DNA of 64,000 nt from JACCZH01 sp963729445 (GCA_963729445.1 CAVSNU010000003.1:558001-622000); one strand, 5' to 3'. Numbered from the stretch's first letter, positions 23,381 to 33,868 are shown. Notes: generated by a model from the letters alone, not told the origin. Program-made: numbers and translations.

Positions 23381-25615
23381 ATGGCTCAGCGGGCTCCGGA
23401 ATTCCTCCACGATGACAACCAGCGTAACCTGGATGAGCTGCTTGCGGTGATTCACCGCGAGCTACCTGCCATGGACACCGCTCAGATCGAAGCCGCCTAT
23501 GCGTTCAGCGATGAAGCGCACGCCGGCGTTCGCCGGAAATCAGGCGAGCTGTACATCAGCCACCCGGTGCAGGTAGCCATCATTCTGGCTGAGATGCAGC
23601 TTGACCAGGAAACGTTGATCGCCGCACTACTGCACGACGTAGTCGAAGACACGGACGTCACGATTGAGGATATCGAGAAGCGCTTTGGCAGCGGTGTGGC
23701 TTCGCTCGTTGAGGGCGTCACCAAGCTGTCGAGGATTCCGTGGACCAGCGACGTTGGCGACGAGGAACAGGCGCTCCGGGAGAAAGAGCGCCAGGCCGAA
23801 AGCCTGCGGAAGATGTTCCTCGCCATGGTCGACGACCTGAGGGTCGTGCTGATCAAGCTGGCGGACCGGCTGCACAACATGCGTACACTCGAGCATGTAC
23901 GCCCCGAGAAACAACAGCGCACCGCGTTGGAAACCATGGAAATCTATGCTCCCCTTGCCAACCGGCTGGGGATCTCTCATATTCGCTCGGAGCTCGAAGA
24001 CCTGGCGTTCCGCTATCTCGACCCCCAGTCTTACTTCGCTATCGCACGCGCTCTGGAACGTCGTGGCTCGGACCGCGACGCGTACTTGCAACAAGTGCAG
24101 CAAGAGCTTGCAACGGCGCTCGCAGAAGCGCAAGTACCCGCCGAGATCCACGGCCGGCAGAAGCACCTCTATTCGATTTGGCAGAAGATGCAGAGGAAAG
24201 AGGCCAGCTTCGACGAGATTTACGATGTGATTGGCATCCGGGTCATGGTACCCGAGAAGAAGGATTGCTACGCCGCGCTCGGCGTTATCCACTCTATGTG
24301 GCACCCGGTGCCCGGCGAATTTGACGACTATATCGCTACACCCAAGCAGAGCATGTACCAGTCGATTCATACTGCTGTCGTCGGCCCGGTAGGACATGTC
24401 GCCGAGATCCAGATCCGCACATACGACATGCACCATGTCGCCGAGTATGGGATTGCCGCACACTGGCGCTATAAGGAAGGTCCCGGCCGCTCCGACCGCA
24501 ACCTGGAAGCCCGTATCGCCTGGCTGAGGCAGCTCATGGATTGGCGCGACGAGATCGTCGACGCGCACGAGTTTGTGGAGTCACTGAAGTCAGATGTCTT
24601 CCAGGAGATGATCTATGTGTTCACCCCGCGTGGCGACATCATCGAGCTGCCGGCCGGCGCGACGCCCGTAGACTTCGCCTACCGCATCCATACCGAAGTC
24701 GGTCACCAGTGTGTTGGAGCGAAGGTCAACGACCAGCTCGTTCCGCTCGATCACAAGCTGACCAACGGCGCCGTCGTCAAGATCATGACGTCAAAGACCA
24801 AGGTCGGACCAAGCCGCGACTGGTTGATGCCGAGTAATGGCTACGTGACGACAGCGTCGTCACGCGAGAAGATCCGGCAGTGGTTCCGGCGTCAGGAGCG
24901 CGACGAGAATATCTCTCAGGGCCGGGATATTCTCGACCGTGAGCTACGCCGGCTCAATCTGGAGGTGAAGGTCGACGATGTCGCCAAGCTCTTCACGTCC
25001 TTCCAGCGCACCGAAGACTTCCTGGCGGCTGTCGGGTACGGTGGGGTCTCACCGCAACAGATCGCCACGAAACTGGTAGAAACGCGCGAGCGTGAGGTGC
25101 TGCCGCAGGCCCCGCTTCAGACCGACGCAACTATGGCCACCGGACTGCGCGTTATGGGAGTCGGCGACCTGTACACCCGTCTCGCCAGCTGCTGCACCCC
25201 GGTGTACGGCGACGACATTATTGGTTATGTGACTCGCGGTCGCGGCATCACCGTTCACCGAAGTGACTGCCGCAACGTCCAGAACGTTGATGATGATGGA
25301 CGGCTGGTTCCCGTGTCATGGGGTGACACCCACAAGGAGTCGTACCCTGTCTCGATCCGCATCGACGCCTGGGACCGGGTCGGGCTCCTGCGCGACATCA
25401 CTACGCTGGTGGCTGATGAGAAGGTCAGCATGCAGACCGTTCTGACCAATGTGCATCCAGATCAGACCGTCACGGTCATGATCAATCTGCAGGTTGACGG
25501 CGTTCGGCAGCTCAGCCGCGTGTTGCAAAGACTCGAGGCCATTCGCGATGTCTTCGACGTCCGGCGTGAGTCACCCAGCACAGCTCGCGCCGGTCAGACT
25601 ACCGACGACGATTAG
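23381..25615 (+). CDS. Bifunctional (p)ppGpp synthetase/hydrolase Rel (RelA/SpoT)
   Basis: Makes and degrades the stringent-response alarmone (p)ppGpp. It has 744 residues. The HD hydrolase domain is intact (H61, LLHDVVEDTD with H85-D86). The synthetase domain carries YDVIGIRVM, DYIATPKQSMYQSIHT and the catalytic EIQIRT. A TGS domain (VFTPRGDIIELPAGATPVDFAY) and a C-terminal ACT domain (after SIRIDAWDRVGLLRDIT) follow, with SCCTPVYGDDI as the zinc-finger-like CC motif. Both activities are predicted, as in single-Rel bacteria. ATG 23381; a promoter lies 138 nt upstream. pfkB follows after 10 nt. Confidence 0.96.
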   Translation: MAQRAPEFLHDDNQRNLDELLAVIHRELPAMDTAQIEAAYAFSDEAHAGVRRKSGELYISHPVQVAIILAEMQLDQETLIAALLHDVVEDTDVTIEDIEKRFGSGVASLVEGVTKLSRIPWTSDVGDEEQALREKERQAESLRKMFLAMVDDLRVVLIKLADRLHNMRTLEHVRPEKQQRTALETMEIYAPLANRLGISHIRSELEDLAFRYLDPQSYFAIARALERRGSDRDAYLQQVQQELATALAEAQVPAEIHGRQKHLYSIWQKMQRKEASFDEIYDVIGIRVMVPEKKDCYAALGVIHSMWHPVPGEFDDYIATPKQSMYQSIHTAVVGPVGHVAEIQIRTYDMHHVAEYGIAAHWRYKEGPGRSDRNLEARIAWLRQLMDWRDEIVDAHEFVESLKSDVFQEMIYVFTPRGDIIELPAGATPVDFAYRIHTEVGHQCVGAKVNDQLVPLDHKLTNGAVVKIMTSKTKVGPSRDWLMPSNGYVTTASSREKIRQWFRRQERDENISQGRDILDRELRRLNLEVKVDDVAKLFTSFQRTEDFLAAVGYGGVSPQQIATKLVETREREVLPQAPLQTDATMATGLRVMGVGDLYTRLASCCTPVYGDDIIGYVTRGRGITVHRSDCRNVQNVDDDGRLVPVSWGDTHKESYPVSIRIDAWDRVGLLRDITTLVADEKVSMQTVLTNVHPDQTVTVMINLQVDGVRQLSRVLQRLEAIRDVFDVRRESPSTARAGQTTDDD

Positions 25616-25625
25616 TTCTCCCGCA

Positions 25626-26505
25626 ATGACCGTCGTCTGCCTGGGTGAGGCACTCATCGATCTCTTTCCACAGCGTGACCACACCCTCGTCGACACCGAC
25701 GCCCTCTCCGTCCGTATCGGCGGCGCCCCGCTCAACGTCGCAATCCACCTGAAGCGGTCCGGGCTGGACGCACGCTTTCTCGGCGCGCTGTCATTGGACG
25801 GGTTCGGCGACCGCATTCGCGCACTGCTCCAGCGCGAGAATATCGACCATCAGCCAATCGTCCCGGTGAACGCTCCGACCCGTCTAGCGGTCATCGATCA
25901 CCGGGACGACAAGCCGCCGTTCAGGTTTTATGGAGATCGGCCCGCGGATACGTGTCTCACGTCTGGAGGACGTCCAGTCGGGCCTGAGCTCAGAGACCAG
26001 CGCACTCTATGCAAGCTCGTTGCTCATGACGAACAGCTCGTCGGCAGAAGTTCAGATGGCGGCTATCCGGCAGGCGCGTCGTAGCGGCATCATCGTTGCT
26101 TGCGACCCGAACCCGCGCCCCAGCGCCTGGATCAATCGGCAGGCGATGGTGAGCGCGACCGAATGGTTGTTGGCCCACGCGCACCTCAGCAAAATCAGCA
26201 TCGCCGATGCCCGGGCCCTTGGCTGGCCCGCGGATCCAGCGCCACTCATGTCGCACCTGAAACGTCTCACCTCCGGAGTCTGCATCATCACCGACGGCGA
26301 GCACGGTTCGTGGTTCGAGTGCGAGGGTAAGCTGCGACATGTTCCAGCCTCAGCTATCCAGGAGGTCGACCCAACTGGAGCGGGCGATGCGTTCTTCGCT
26401 GCAGCGATTGCGGGACTGCTTCGAGAGGGTCGGTTAACGATCGAGGCAGTGCGCTCGGCCTCGGCTGCCGGCGCCATGGTGGCGACACGACATGGAGCGC
26501 ATTGA
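25626..26505 (+). CDS. PfkB family sugar kinase (apparent frameshift)
   Basis: A ribokinase-fold kinase of about 292 residues when rejoined, phosphorylating a sugar or nucleoside with ATP. The first part (from ATG 25626) has VCLGEALIDLFP, RIGGAPLNVAIHL and FLGALSLDGFGDRI. The frame changes by +1 at about 25945-25970. The second part has DPNPRPSAW, IITDGEHGSW and the catalytic DPTGAGDAFFAA. The fructokinase-like branch is closest. A single extra base explains the split. It starts 10 nt after rel without a strong ribosome binding site, so translation may depend on rel. The last codons lie 9 nt from the convergent obgE. Confidence 0.82.
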
Positions 26506-26514
26506 CAGCAATCC

Positions 26515-27915
26515 CTATGTCTGTGCGTCGCGGTCGCTGTCGTCACCCAGGCGGGCCTGCAAGCGCTGGCGGCGCGTTCGGCGACGTCGCGGGGGGTTCA
26601 CCAGAGCAGCTTCAGCCTCCAGCGCAGTCTGATCCCACACCAGCTCCGAATCTGCGATATGCACGAAGTCCCCTGGTTTAATGCCCAGTTGTTCGAGCCT
26701 TGCAGAAATCCCCCAGAGCTCGAGCATCCTCTGGAAACGCTCCGCCGCTTCTTCCAGAGTGAAGTCAGTCATGCGAAACCGCTGTTCGAGGTTGACACCA
26801 GATACCCGGAAATGATGCGCCGACAGACGCTCCGCCGTCCAGGCGCGCTCGTCCTCGGACTCCAGCGTGTAGACTCGCTCCTCTTCAACAGTCGGGCGCT
26901 CTTCCTCTGGAATCTCTGCCAGCCGACGGGAAATCGCCTCCATGAGCTCGCGCACACCCTGACCGGTCACACCCGAGATCTCATAGACCGTCTCGCCGCG
27001 GCTTTCGAGCTCCATGCGTAGAATTGGCGCATTCTCCTGAGCTTCCGGAATGTCGATCTTGTTGATCACGACGAGCCGGGGCTTTGTCGCCAGATCTTCT
27101 GAGTAGGCTTCGATCTCACTGCGGATCGTTTCGAAATCAGTGAGCGGGTCGCGGCCCTCAAGTCCACCGGATGCGTCAATCACGTGAACGAGCAGACGGG
27201 TGCGCTCAACATGACGCAGGAACTCAATGCCCAGGCCAACCCCCTCAGATGCGCCTTCGATAAGACCTGGAATGTCAGCCATCACGAACGTTTGCCCGTC
27301 ACGCCCGCCAACCTCGACAACGCCGAGGTTCGGCGACAGGGTCGTGAAGGGGTAATCGGCGATCTTTGGGCGCGCGGCGCTGGCAGCCGCAAGGAGGGTC
27401 GACTTGCCGGCATTGGGTAATCCCACCAACCCAACGTCAGCGATGACCTTCAACTCAAGCCGGATCCACATCTCGGTGCCGGGCTCGCCGAGCTCCGCCA
27501 TACGCGGAGCCTGGTGCACGGACGATTTGAAGTGGACGTTACCGAGACCACCTTTCCCGCCGCGCAGCAGCACCTGTGTCTCACCGGGCTCGACCAGGTC
27601 GGCAATGACCTCGCCCGTTTCGTCGACGAGCGTCGTCGTCCCCGGCGGAACGTCGATGTAGAGATCTTCGCCATGCTTACCCGCCATTTTTTGTCCACGC
27701 CCAGGCTGGCCGTTCTCCGCGCGGAAGTGCTGCTGGTAACGAAATGGCTGCAAGGTGGAGAGCTGAGGGTCGACGCGCAGGATAATGCTGCCGCCCTGTC
27801 CACCATCGCCACCGTCAGGGCCACCGAGCGGAACGAATTTCTCACGGCGAAACGAGACGACTCCGCGTCCGCCGTCGCCGCTCTTGATATAGATCTTTGC
27901 TTTGTCCTGGAACAT
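26515..27915 (-). CDS. obgE: GTPase Obg
   Basis: Essential ribosome-assembly and stress GTPase, 466 residues. The glycine-rich Obg fold (1-158) begins MFQDKAKIYIKSGDGG. The G domain has GLPNAGKST (G1), DYPFTTLSPNLG (G2), DIPGLIEGA (G3) and NKID (G4). A C-terminal OCT domain (about 350-430) ends near LGIKPGDFVHIADSEL, a form found in Gram-positives and Chloroflexi. A basic Arg-rich tail (RRRRTRRQRLQ) follows. It lies downstream of rpoD by 110 nt on the same strand. Confidence 0.95.
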   Translation of the reverse strand: MFQDKAKIYIKSGDGGRGVVSFRREKFVPLGGPDGGDGGQGGSIILRVDPQLSTLQPFRYQQHFRAENGQPGRGQKMAGKHGEDLYIDVPPGTTTLVDETGEVIADLVEPGETQVLLRGGKGGLGNVHFKSSVHQAPRMAELGEPGTEMWIRLELKVIADVGLVGLPNAGKSTLLAAASAARPKIADYPFTTLSPNLGVVEVGGRDGQTFVMADIPGLIEGASEGVGLGIEFLRHVERTRLLVHVIDASGGLEGRDPLTDFETIRSEIEAYSEDLATKPRLVVINKIDIPEAQENAPILRMELESRGETVYEISGVTGQGVRELMEAISRRLAEIPEEERPTVEEERVYTLESEDERAWTAERLSAHHFRVSGVNLEQRFRMTDFTLEEAAERFQRMLELWGISARLEQLGIKPGDFVHIADSELVWDQTALEAEAALVNPPRRRRTRRQRLQARLGDDSDRDAQT

Positions 27916-28025
27916 TGAAGCTCGCCCTGCCTGGAAAGTGAATCAACAAACCATAAGCTTGCCACAGCACGATACAAACAGTGCAGAAAGCATGTCAGCT
28001 GGCTGGGAGTCCGGGGCGACGGGCT

Positions 28026-29630
28026 CTATACCAGATAATCTCGCAGCTTCTTGGACCGGCTGGGGTGACGCAGCTTGCGCAGGGCCTTCGCCTCTATCTG
28101 GCGAATCCGCTCTCGTGTAACGCCGAACTCACGCCCAACCTCTTCAAGAGTGCGCGTTCGCCCGTCGTCCAGGCCGAAGCGCAGCTCGAGAACCTTGCGC
28201 TCGCGCTCGGAGAGAGAATCGAGCACGTCTTCCATCTGCTCCTTGAGCATCTGGTACGACGCGGCATCAGCAGGTGCGAGCGCCTTCTGGTCCTCGATGA
28301 AATCACCCAGGCTAGAGTCTTCCTCTTCGCCAATCGGCATTTCGATCGAGATCGGGTCCTGAGAGATCTTCAGGATCTCGCGTACTTTTTCCGGCGCGAG
28401 CTCCATCTCCTTGGCAATCTCTTCGGAGGTAGGCTCGCGCCCCAGCTCCTGCTGCAACCGGCGCGACGTGCGGATCAGCCGGTTGATCGTCTCCACCATG
28501 TGCACCGGGATACGGATCGTTCGGGCCTGGTCGGCGATGGAACGGGTAATCGCCTGCCGGATCCACCAGGTCGCGTAGGTTGAGAACTTGAACCCTTTGT
28601 GATGCTGGAACTTCTCGACAGCACGGATCAGGCCAAGATTGCCCTCCTGAATGAGGTCCGGCATCGACATGCCGCGCCCTACATACTTCTTGGCAACACT
28701 GACGACCAGGCGCAGGTTCGCCTCAGTCAGCTGCTCGCGGGCATGTGCGCCCTCGACCATCATCCGGTTGTAGTCGCGCTCCATCGTGTATCGGCAATGT
28801 TCGAGTATTTCGGCCGCGGCGTCATTCTCAAGCCAGGCGTCCGGGTCACTCAGCTGTTCTTGCAGCTGTTTTGGGAAGAGATCCCACTCAACACGCCGCC
28901 GGCGCAACTCTTCCTCAAGCTCCTCTGGAGCTTTGTCGAGCGTTGACGCAGTTCGCGACAATTGGTTCTCCGGTAGCTGGGTTACCGGTAGCAGCTTGCT
29001 GAGCATATCCAGCTTCGACGTGGCTGCGCGGTTTGGATAGGTGGCTTTGTAGAGCGCGTCGGCGTAAATCCAGCCCTCGCGGAAGATGTGATACACCGCG
29101 CGGCCGATCATGTCGGCACTGGGAATATCCCCGTCACCCAGGTTCGCCTGAACCTTGAGCAGGTATTCGCGCCGCTCCATCTGCTGAGAGTACTTGACCT
29201 CTTGCTCGCCAGTGAGCAGCGCCACCCGTCCAATCTCGCGCAAGTACATCCGCACCGGGTCGTCGATGTTGACGTTTGCGAGATCGTCCTCCGGCGAGAA
29301 GGTGCTGGTCGGGACTGCCGCTTCCATGGACGAGCGCAGCTCATCCTCGTCTGCCTCAACAAGGTCTGTCACCTGACCGTCTCGGGAGATCGGAATCCCC
29401 AGATCGGTCAAGCGTGACTCGATCGCCTCAAGCGTCGGCAAGTCAACCTCCGGGTCCAGCTGTGCAGTGAGATCACTCCAGAGCAGGAATCCGTTCGCCG
29501 TCGCCGTCGTGACAAACTTCTCGACAGCGTCGTGATCTAACTCGCCGTTCGCGCCGTTCAACTCGGCAACCGCCGGAAGACCGGTATCCTGGGTCGATGT
29601 CGAAAGTGAGTTCTTTGAACGCTCTACCAC
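28026..29630 (-). CDS. rpoD: Primary RNA polymerase sigma factor RpoD/SigA
   Basis: Directs RNA polymerase to housekeeping promoters. It has 534 residues. Region 1.2 reads DDPVRMYLREIG; region 2 has EANLRLVVSVAKKYVGRGM, FSTYATWWIRQAI and a complete -10 recognition helix. Region 3 and region 4.2 follow, the latter as TLEEVGREFGVTRERIRQIE. The N-terminal region 1.1 is short and degenerate. GTG 29630 is preceded by a G-rich Shine-Dalgarno. lysA lies 77 nt upstream and obgE downstream. The TTGACA/TATAAT-like promoters in this window fit its expected specificity. Confidence 0.96.
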   Translation of the reverse strand: MVERSKNSLSTSTQDTGLPAVAELNGANGELDHDAVEKFVTTATANGFLLWSDLTAQLDPEVDLPTLEAIESRLTDLGIPISRDGQVTDLVEADEDELRSSMEAAVPTSTFSPEDDLANVNIDDPVRMYLREIGRVALLTGEQEVKYSQQMERREYLLKVQANLGDGDIPSADMIGRAVYHIFREGWIYADALYKATYPNRAATSKLDMLSKLLPVTQLPENQLSRTASTLDKAPEELEEELRRRRVEWDLFPKQLQEQLSDPDAWLENDAAAEILEHCRYTMERDYNRMMVEGAHAREQLTEANLRLVVSVAKKYVGRGMSMPDLIQEGNLGLIRAVEKFQHHKGFKFSTYATWWIRQAITRSIADQARTIRIPVHMVETINRLIRTSRRLQQELGREPTSEEIAKEMELAPEKVREILKISQDPISIEMPIGEEEDSSLGDFIEDQKALAPADAASYQMLKEQMEDVLDSLSERERKVLELRFGLDDGRTRTLEEVGREFGVTRERIRQIEAKALRKLRHPSRSKKLRDYLV

Positions 29631-29707
29631 CTACAGGCCCCCCTTGGGACGGTTTCAGCTAGCTGGACAGAGAAGACAGAACGGAATCGCACCACCGGTT
29701 CTAATAT

Positions 29708-31021
29708 TTACTTACCAACCGTCTCGACGACATCCCTCAACAAGAGATCGTCAAACGTCTCCCGGCGCTGAACGAGGCGCTCCTCTCCGTCGGAGACGAA
29801 CACAACGGCCGGTCGCAGCGCCATGTTGTAGTTGCTGGCCATTGCCAGTGAATATGCCCCGGCCACTGGAACAGCAATAAGGTCACCTGCGGTTAGTTGC
29901 GGGAGGTGTGTTTTCTCAATCAACACGTCGCCCGACTCACAGAACTTCCCCGCAATCGTCACCGGGATCGTTGGATGATCTTTCCTGCCTGTCACGAGTT
30001 CTGCCGAGTATACCGCACCGTAGAGCGCCGGTCGGATATTATCTGCCATTCCACCATCAACTGAAACGTATGTACGAATACCGGGAATAACCTTGGTTGC
30101 GCCGGCCGTATAGACTGCAACGCCTGCAGTCCCAACGATCGACCGGCCAGGCTCAATCGTAAACTCGGGATCGGGTATGCCAATCCGCTTCGCGGCGACC
30201 TGCGCTGCAGCTCCGATGGACTGAATGTACTCCTCCACCGGCGCTTCAGGGTCGTTCGCTTCATACTGGATGCCGAAGCCGCCGCCCGGTGATATCTCTT
30301 GAGGAACGACGCCGAAGCGCGCCTTCATCTCGGCCGCGAAGTCGAAGATGGCGTTGACTGAATCGACGAACGGCTCGACTTCGAAGATCTGTGATCCAAT
30401 GTGGGAGTGATACCCGCGCAGATCCAGGCCCGGTGCGTTGACAAGCCGCTCAACGGCACAGGCAGCGTCGCCCGTGTGTATGCCCAGGCCAAACTTCGAA
30501 TCCACAATGCCCGTCTTGCGATAGTCGTGTGTGTGAACATCGATGCCCGGATTCAGCCGGAGCAGCACGGGAAATGGCTCCGCCCGGCCGGCAGTGAGCT
30601 CTTCGAGGCAATCAATCTCATAGAAGTTATCGACGACAATCTGCGCGATGTTGCTGTCGAGCGCCATGCGGAGCTCATCCGGTGTCTTGTTGTTGCCATG
30701 AAAGGAGATGCGCTCCGGGGGAAACCCGGATTGCAGCGCAACATACAGCTCACCCGCCGAAACGACATCGAGCGACAAGCCCTCTTCGTTGATGATCTTC
30801 AACAAGGCACGCGAAAGCCACGCCTTCCCGGCATACACCACCCGCGGGCGCGGATGCGCCTGGGCGAGGGCTCGCATATAGAGCCGGCACTGGCTGCGGA
30901 TCGTCGCTTCATCGTAGATATAGAGCGGGGTGCCATAGCGGGCTGCAAGATCAGCAACTGGAACACCGCCGATGGACAACGCTTCGTCCGAGTCTCTACA
31001 CGCCGTCGTCGGCCAAACCAT
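29708..31021 (-). CDS. lysA: Diaminopimelate decarboxylase
   Basis: Last step of lysine synthesis: meso-diaminopimelate to lysine plus CO2. The fold-type III PLP enzyme has VYAGKAWLS with the PLP lysine, SFHGNNKTPDEL, GGGFGIQYE (phosphate loop) and CESGDVLIEKT (active-site Cys from the partner subunit). Length is 437 residues from ATG 31021, chosen because GGGGGGAAAG immediately precedes it; a GTG at 31075 would add 18 residues without a ribosome binding site. It is upstream of rpoD in the same direction. Confidence 0.95.
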   Translation of the reverse strand: MVWPTTACRDSDEALSIGGVPVADLAARYGTPLYIYDEATIRSQCRLYMRALAQAHPRPRVVYAGKAWLSRALLKIINEEGLSLDVVSAGELYVALQSGFPPERISFHGNNKTPDELRMALDSNIAQIVVDNFYEIDCLEELTAGRAEPFPVLLRLNPGIDVHTHDYRKTGIVDSKFGLGIHTGDAACAVERLVNAPGLDLRGYHSHIGSQIFEVEPFVDSVNAIFDFAAEMKARFGVVPQEISPGGGFGIQYEANDPEAPVEEYIQSIGAAAQVAAKRIGIPDPEFTIEPGRSIVGTAGVAVYTAGATKVIPGIRTYVSVDGGMADNIRPALYGAVYSAELVTGRKDHPTIPVTIAGKFCESGDVLIEKTHLPQLTAGDLIAVPVAGAYSLAMASNYNMALRPAVVFVSDGEERLVQRRETFDDLLLRDVVETVGK

Positions 31022-31243
31022 CTTTCCCCCCAGAAACCGAAACGACGCTTTCTCGCATCCACCGATGGGATGCACTACTCGTCATCCGGACTGATGTCTT
31101 GAAACGATTTAACGATACAGGATCACTCTGGATTCCAGCAATCATCATAGCCTATCTGTTCCGCGCGCAATGAGCTCTTTCCAGGCGGCGTGCTATCCTT
31201 CATTGGTTAAAGAATTCGTAGCATCAAGGGGCACATTTTCGCG

Positions 31244-33217
31244 ATGGCGAACACAATTCTCACAGCATCTAACCTGACTCAACGCTTCGCAACCGAGCTC
31301 ATTTTTAGCAACGTGACCTTTCAGATCAATGAAAGGGAGCATGTCGCGCTCGTCGGAACCAACGGGGCCGGCAAATCCACCCTGCTCAAGATCATCTCCG
31401 GTATGCAGGAGGCAAGCGAAGGATCGATTACGACACAAACTGGTCTGAGGATGGCCTACCAGGCACAGGAGGCGAGTTTCAGCGGTGATCGAACGCTGTA
31501 CGACGAGGCGCTCGAAGCCTTCGCCGCTGTGCGCGAGATTGGCCGGCGCATGGGCGCAATCGAGCAGGAAATGGCAGGAGCCGGCGAGGATGCGCTGGAA
31601 CTCCTCTTCGAGGAGTATGCCCGGCTGTCCTCAGAGTTCGAGGCTCACCATGGGTATGAGATGGAGCATCGCACGGCTCAGGTGTTGAGTGGACTCGGCT
31701 TTCCAGAGGACATGTTCGGGCAGCCCGTCCAGCGTCTCTCCGGAGGGCAGAAGACCCGCGTCGCCCTCGCCAAGGCGCTGCTCTCGGACCCAGACCTGCT
31801 GATGCTCGACGAACCGACGAACCACCTCGACCTTCAGGCTATCGAGTGGCTCGAGGGTTTCCTGCGCAGCTGGAATCGCGCCTTCATCGTCGTCAGTCAT
31901 GACCGCTACTTCCTGGACAAGGTCACGAGCCGCACCCTCGACATGGCATTTGGCCGGCTCGAAGACTACCCGGGTAGCTATTCGCGCTATCTCAAGCTGC
32001 GCGAGGAGCGCCACGCCCGCAGGGTGAAGGAGTACGAGGAGCAGCAGGCGTTCATTGCGCGTACTGAAGAATTCGTCCGCAAGTACAAAGCCGGTCAGCG
32101 CTCCCGCGAGGCAAAAGGCCGTGAGACCCGGCTCGGGCGCATGGAGCGTCTGGACCGCCCGCAGGAGCACGACAACCTGAATCTCGGCATCCGGGCAACG
32201 AAGCGCTCAGGCAGAATCGCCCTGAGCACGAAGAAGCTAGAGATTGGCTACCCGGCGAAAAATGGCGAAGATCGCGCTGTTCTAGTGCGGCACGAAGAAG
32301 AGCTGACCATGGAGAGTGGTGACCGTGTCGCGCTGCTTGGTCCGAATGGGAGCGGAAAGACGACCGCGTTGCGCTCCCTGGTTGGTGACATCCCACTCCT
32401 CAAAGGGCAGGTCAGTTTCGGAACCAACGTGAAGGTTGCGTATTACGCGCAGGGACATGAGGGTTTGGACCCCAACCGCACCGTGCTGGATACGCTCCTT
32501 CACGATCAGGCGATGGGCGAAGAGGCAGCGCGAAATCTGCTCGGGCGCTTTCTGTTCTCGAACGACGATGTGTATAAGCGCGTGTCGGCGCTCTCCGGCG
32601 GAGAGCGCAGCAGGCTTGCCCTCGCGCGTCTTACGCTGGAGCGCGCCAACTTCATGGTGCTCGACGAGCCAACGAACCACCTCGACATTCAGGCCAGGGA
32701 GGCGCTGGAACAGGCGCTCGATGGCTACGACGGCACGATCCTGTTTGTCTCGCACGACCGCTACTTTATCGACCGCATCGCGAACCGCATCTGGGCGATT
32801 GAGGACGGGGCGATCCAGACATACCTTGGTAACTACAGCGACATGCTGAGGGCGCGCGAACGTCTCCAACTCGGAGGAACCACGGCTCCCTCCAGGAACG
32901 AGCCGGCTGAGCCGCCCAAGCCAAAGTTCGACGGACGACGGGACGCGCGCCAGATGGAACGCGCGCTCAAGGATGCACAGAAACGCCTCAGCGCTACCGA
33001 GCGTCGTATCAGCAAGCTCGAAGAGCGACTGAACAATCTGAGCGATGAGCTCTCTCGTGCCACCATCGATCAGGACATCGACAAGGTGACCGAAGTGGGA
33101 CAGGAATACGAGATCGTTCAGGACGAGCTTGAGTCGGCCTATCAGGAATGGGGCGCGCTCGGCGCCGAACTGGAGGAAATCAATGCTGAGTCAGCAGCGT
33201 ACGCGGAAGGCGCTTGA
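31244..33217 (+). CDS. ABC-F family ATPase
   Basis: A 657-residue soluble ABC-F protein: two ABC domains without membrane segments, acting on ribosomes. The first domain has GTNGAGKSTL and LSGGQKTRVALAKAL with DEPTNHLD; the second has GPNGSGKTTA and LSGGERSRLALARL with DEPTNHLD. The inter-domain linker is charged and helical, and the C-terminal 90 residues form a coiled coil, as in Uup/YdiF-type members. Whether it confers antibiotic tolerance or aids translation cannot be told. coaE begins inside its 3' end. Confidence 0.93.
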   Translation: MANTILTASNLTQRFATELIFSNVTFQINEREHVALVGTNGAGKSTLLKIISGMQEASEGSITTQTGLRMAYQAQEASFSGDRTLYDEALEAFAAVREIGRRMGAIEQEMAGAGEDALELLFEEYARLSSEFEAHHGYEMEHRTAQVLSGLGFPEDMFGQPVQRLSGGQKTRVALAKALLSDPDLLMLDEPTNHLDLQAIEWLEGFLRSWNRAFIVVSHDRYFLDKVTSRTLDMAFGRLEDYPGSYSRYLKLREERHARRVKEYEEQQAFIARTEEFVRKYKAGQRSREAKGRETRLGRMERLDRPQEHDNLNLGIRATKRSGRIALSTKKLEIGYPAKNGEDRAVLVRHEEELTMESGDRVALLGPNGSGKTTALRSLVGDIPLLKGQVSFGTNVKVAYYAQGHEGLDPNRTVLDTLLHDQAMGEEAARNLLGRFLFSNDDVYKRVSALSGGERSRLALARLTLERANFMVLDEPTNHLDIQAREALEQALDGYDGTILFVSHDRYFIDRIANRIWAIEDGAIQTYLGNYSDMLRARERLQLGGTTAPSRNEPAEPPKPKFDGRRDARQMERALKDAQKRLSATERRISKLEERLNNLSDELSRATIDQDIDKVTEVGQEYEIVQDELESAYQEWGALGAELEEINAESAAYAEGA

Positions 33218-33830
33218 GCCTGTGCCACGACGCAAGCACGTTATCGGGCTGACCGGCAATATCGCCTGCGGAAAATCGGCGGTGTTGAAGAAACTCGCCG
33301 AGCTCGGCGCCGAGACCATCGACGGTGACGGCCTCGTCCACAAGCTGATGGGGCCGGGTTCCTCCCTCGCGCCCGCGATCTGTAAACGCTTTTGTTGCGC
33401 CACGGTCGCTGATGACGGAAGCATCAACCGGGCAGAGCTCGGCAAGATCGTCTTCTCAGATCCGGACGCGTTGGCCGACCTCGAACGCATCGTTCATCCG
33501 TTCGTTGTGGGTGAGATGCGCGCAGCGATGAACCGACCGGGCCCGGACGTGCTCGTGCTGGATGCGATCAAGCTGTTCGAAGCGGGGATCGCAGACGATT
33601 GTGACGAGGTGTGGGTGGTTACCTGCAGCCGTGAGACGCAGATCGAGCGAATTATTGCCCGCAACGGGGTTGACCGCGCAGAGGCAGAGCGCCGCATCGA
33701 CGCACAACCGCCTCAAGCGGAGAAAGTCGCCCGCGCCGATCTCGTCATCGACAACGGCGGCTCGTTCGACGATTTGCACGAGCAGGTGCATGCCGCCTGG
33801 AATAGACTGACGAGTAACGATCGTCCCTGA
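33183..33830 (+). CDS. coaE: Dephospho-CoA kinase
   Basis: Phosphorylates dephospho-CoA in the last step of CoA synthesis. The 215-residue chain has the P-loop GLTGNIACGKSA (residues 22-33), then AELGAETIDGDGLVHKLM, HPFVV and VTCSRETQIERIIARNG. ATG 33183 follows GGAGGAAATCA and overlaps the ABC-F gene by 35 bp in another frame; the longer open frame upstream has no ribosome binding site. Convergent with a LysE gene. Confidence 0.92.
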   Translation: MLSQQRTRKALEPVPRRKHVIGLTGNIACGKSAVLKKLAELGAETIDGDGLVHKLMGPGSSLAPAICKRFCCATVADDGSINRAELGKIVFSDPDALADLERIVHPFVVGEMRAAMNRPGPDVLVLDAIKLFEAGIADDCDEVWVVTCSRETQIERIIARNGVDRAEAERRIDAQPPQAEKVARADLVIDNGGSFDDLHEQVHAAWNRLTSNDRP

Positions 33831-33868
33831 ATCTTGCTCCGCAGATAGTGACTATCGCGAACCAATCG

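Noticed and set aside
23627..24568. A 313-codon open frame antisense to rel
   Set aside because: It overlaps conserved synthetase and HD domains of rel and has no motif.
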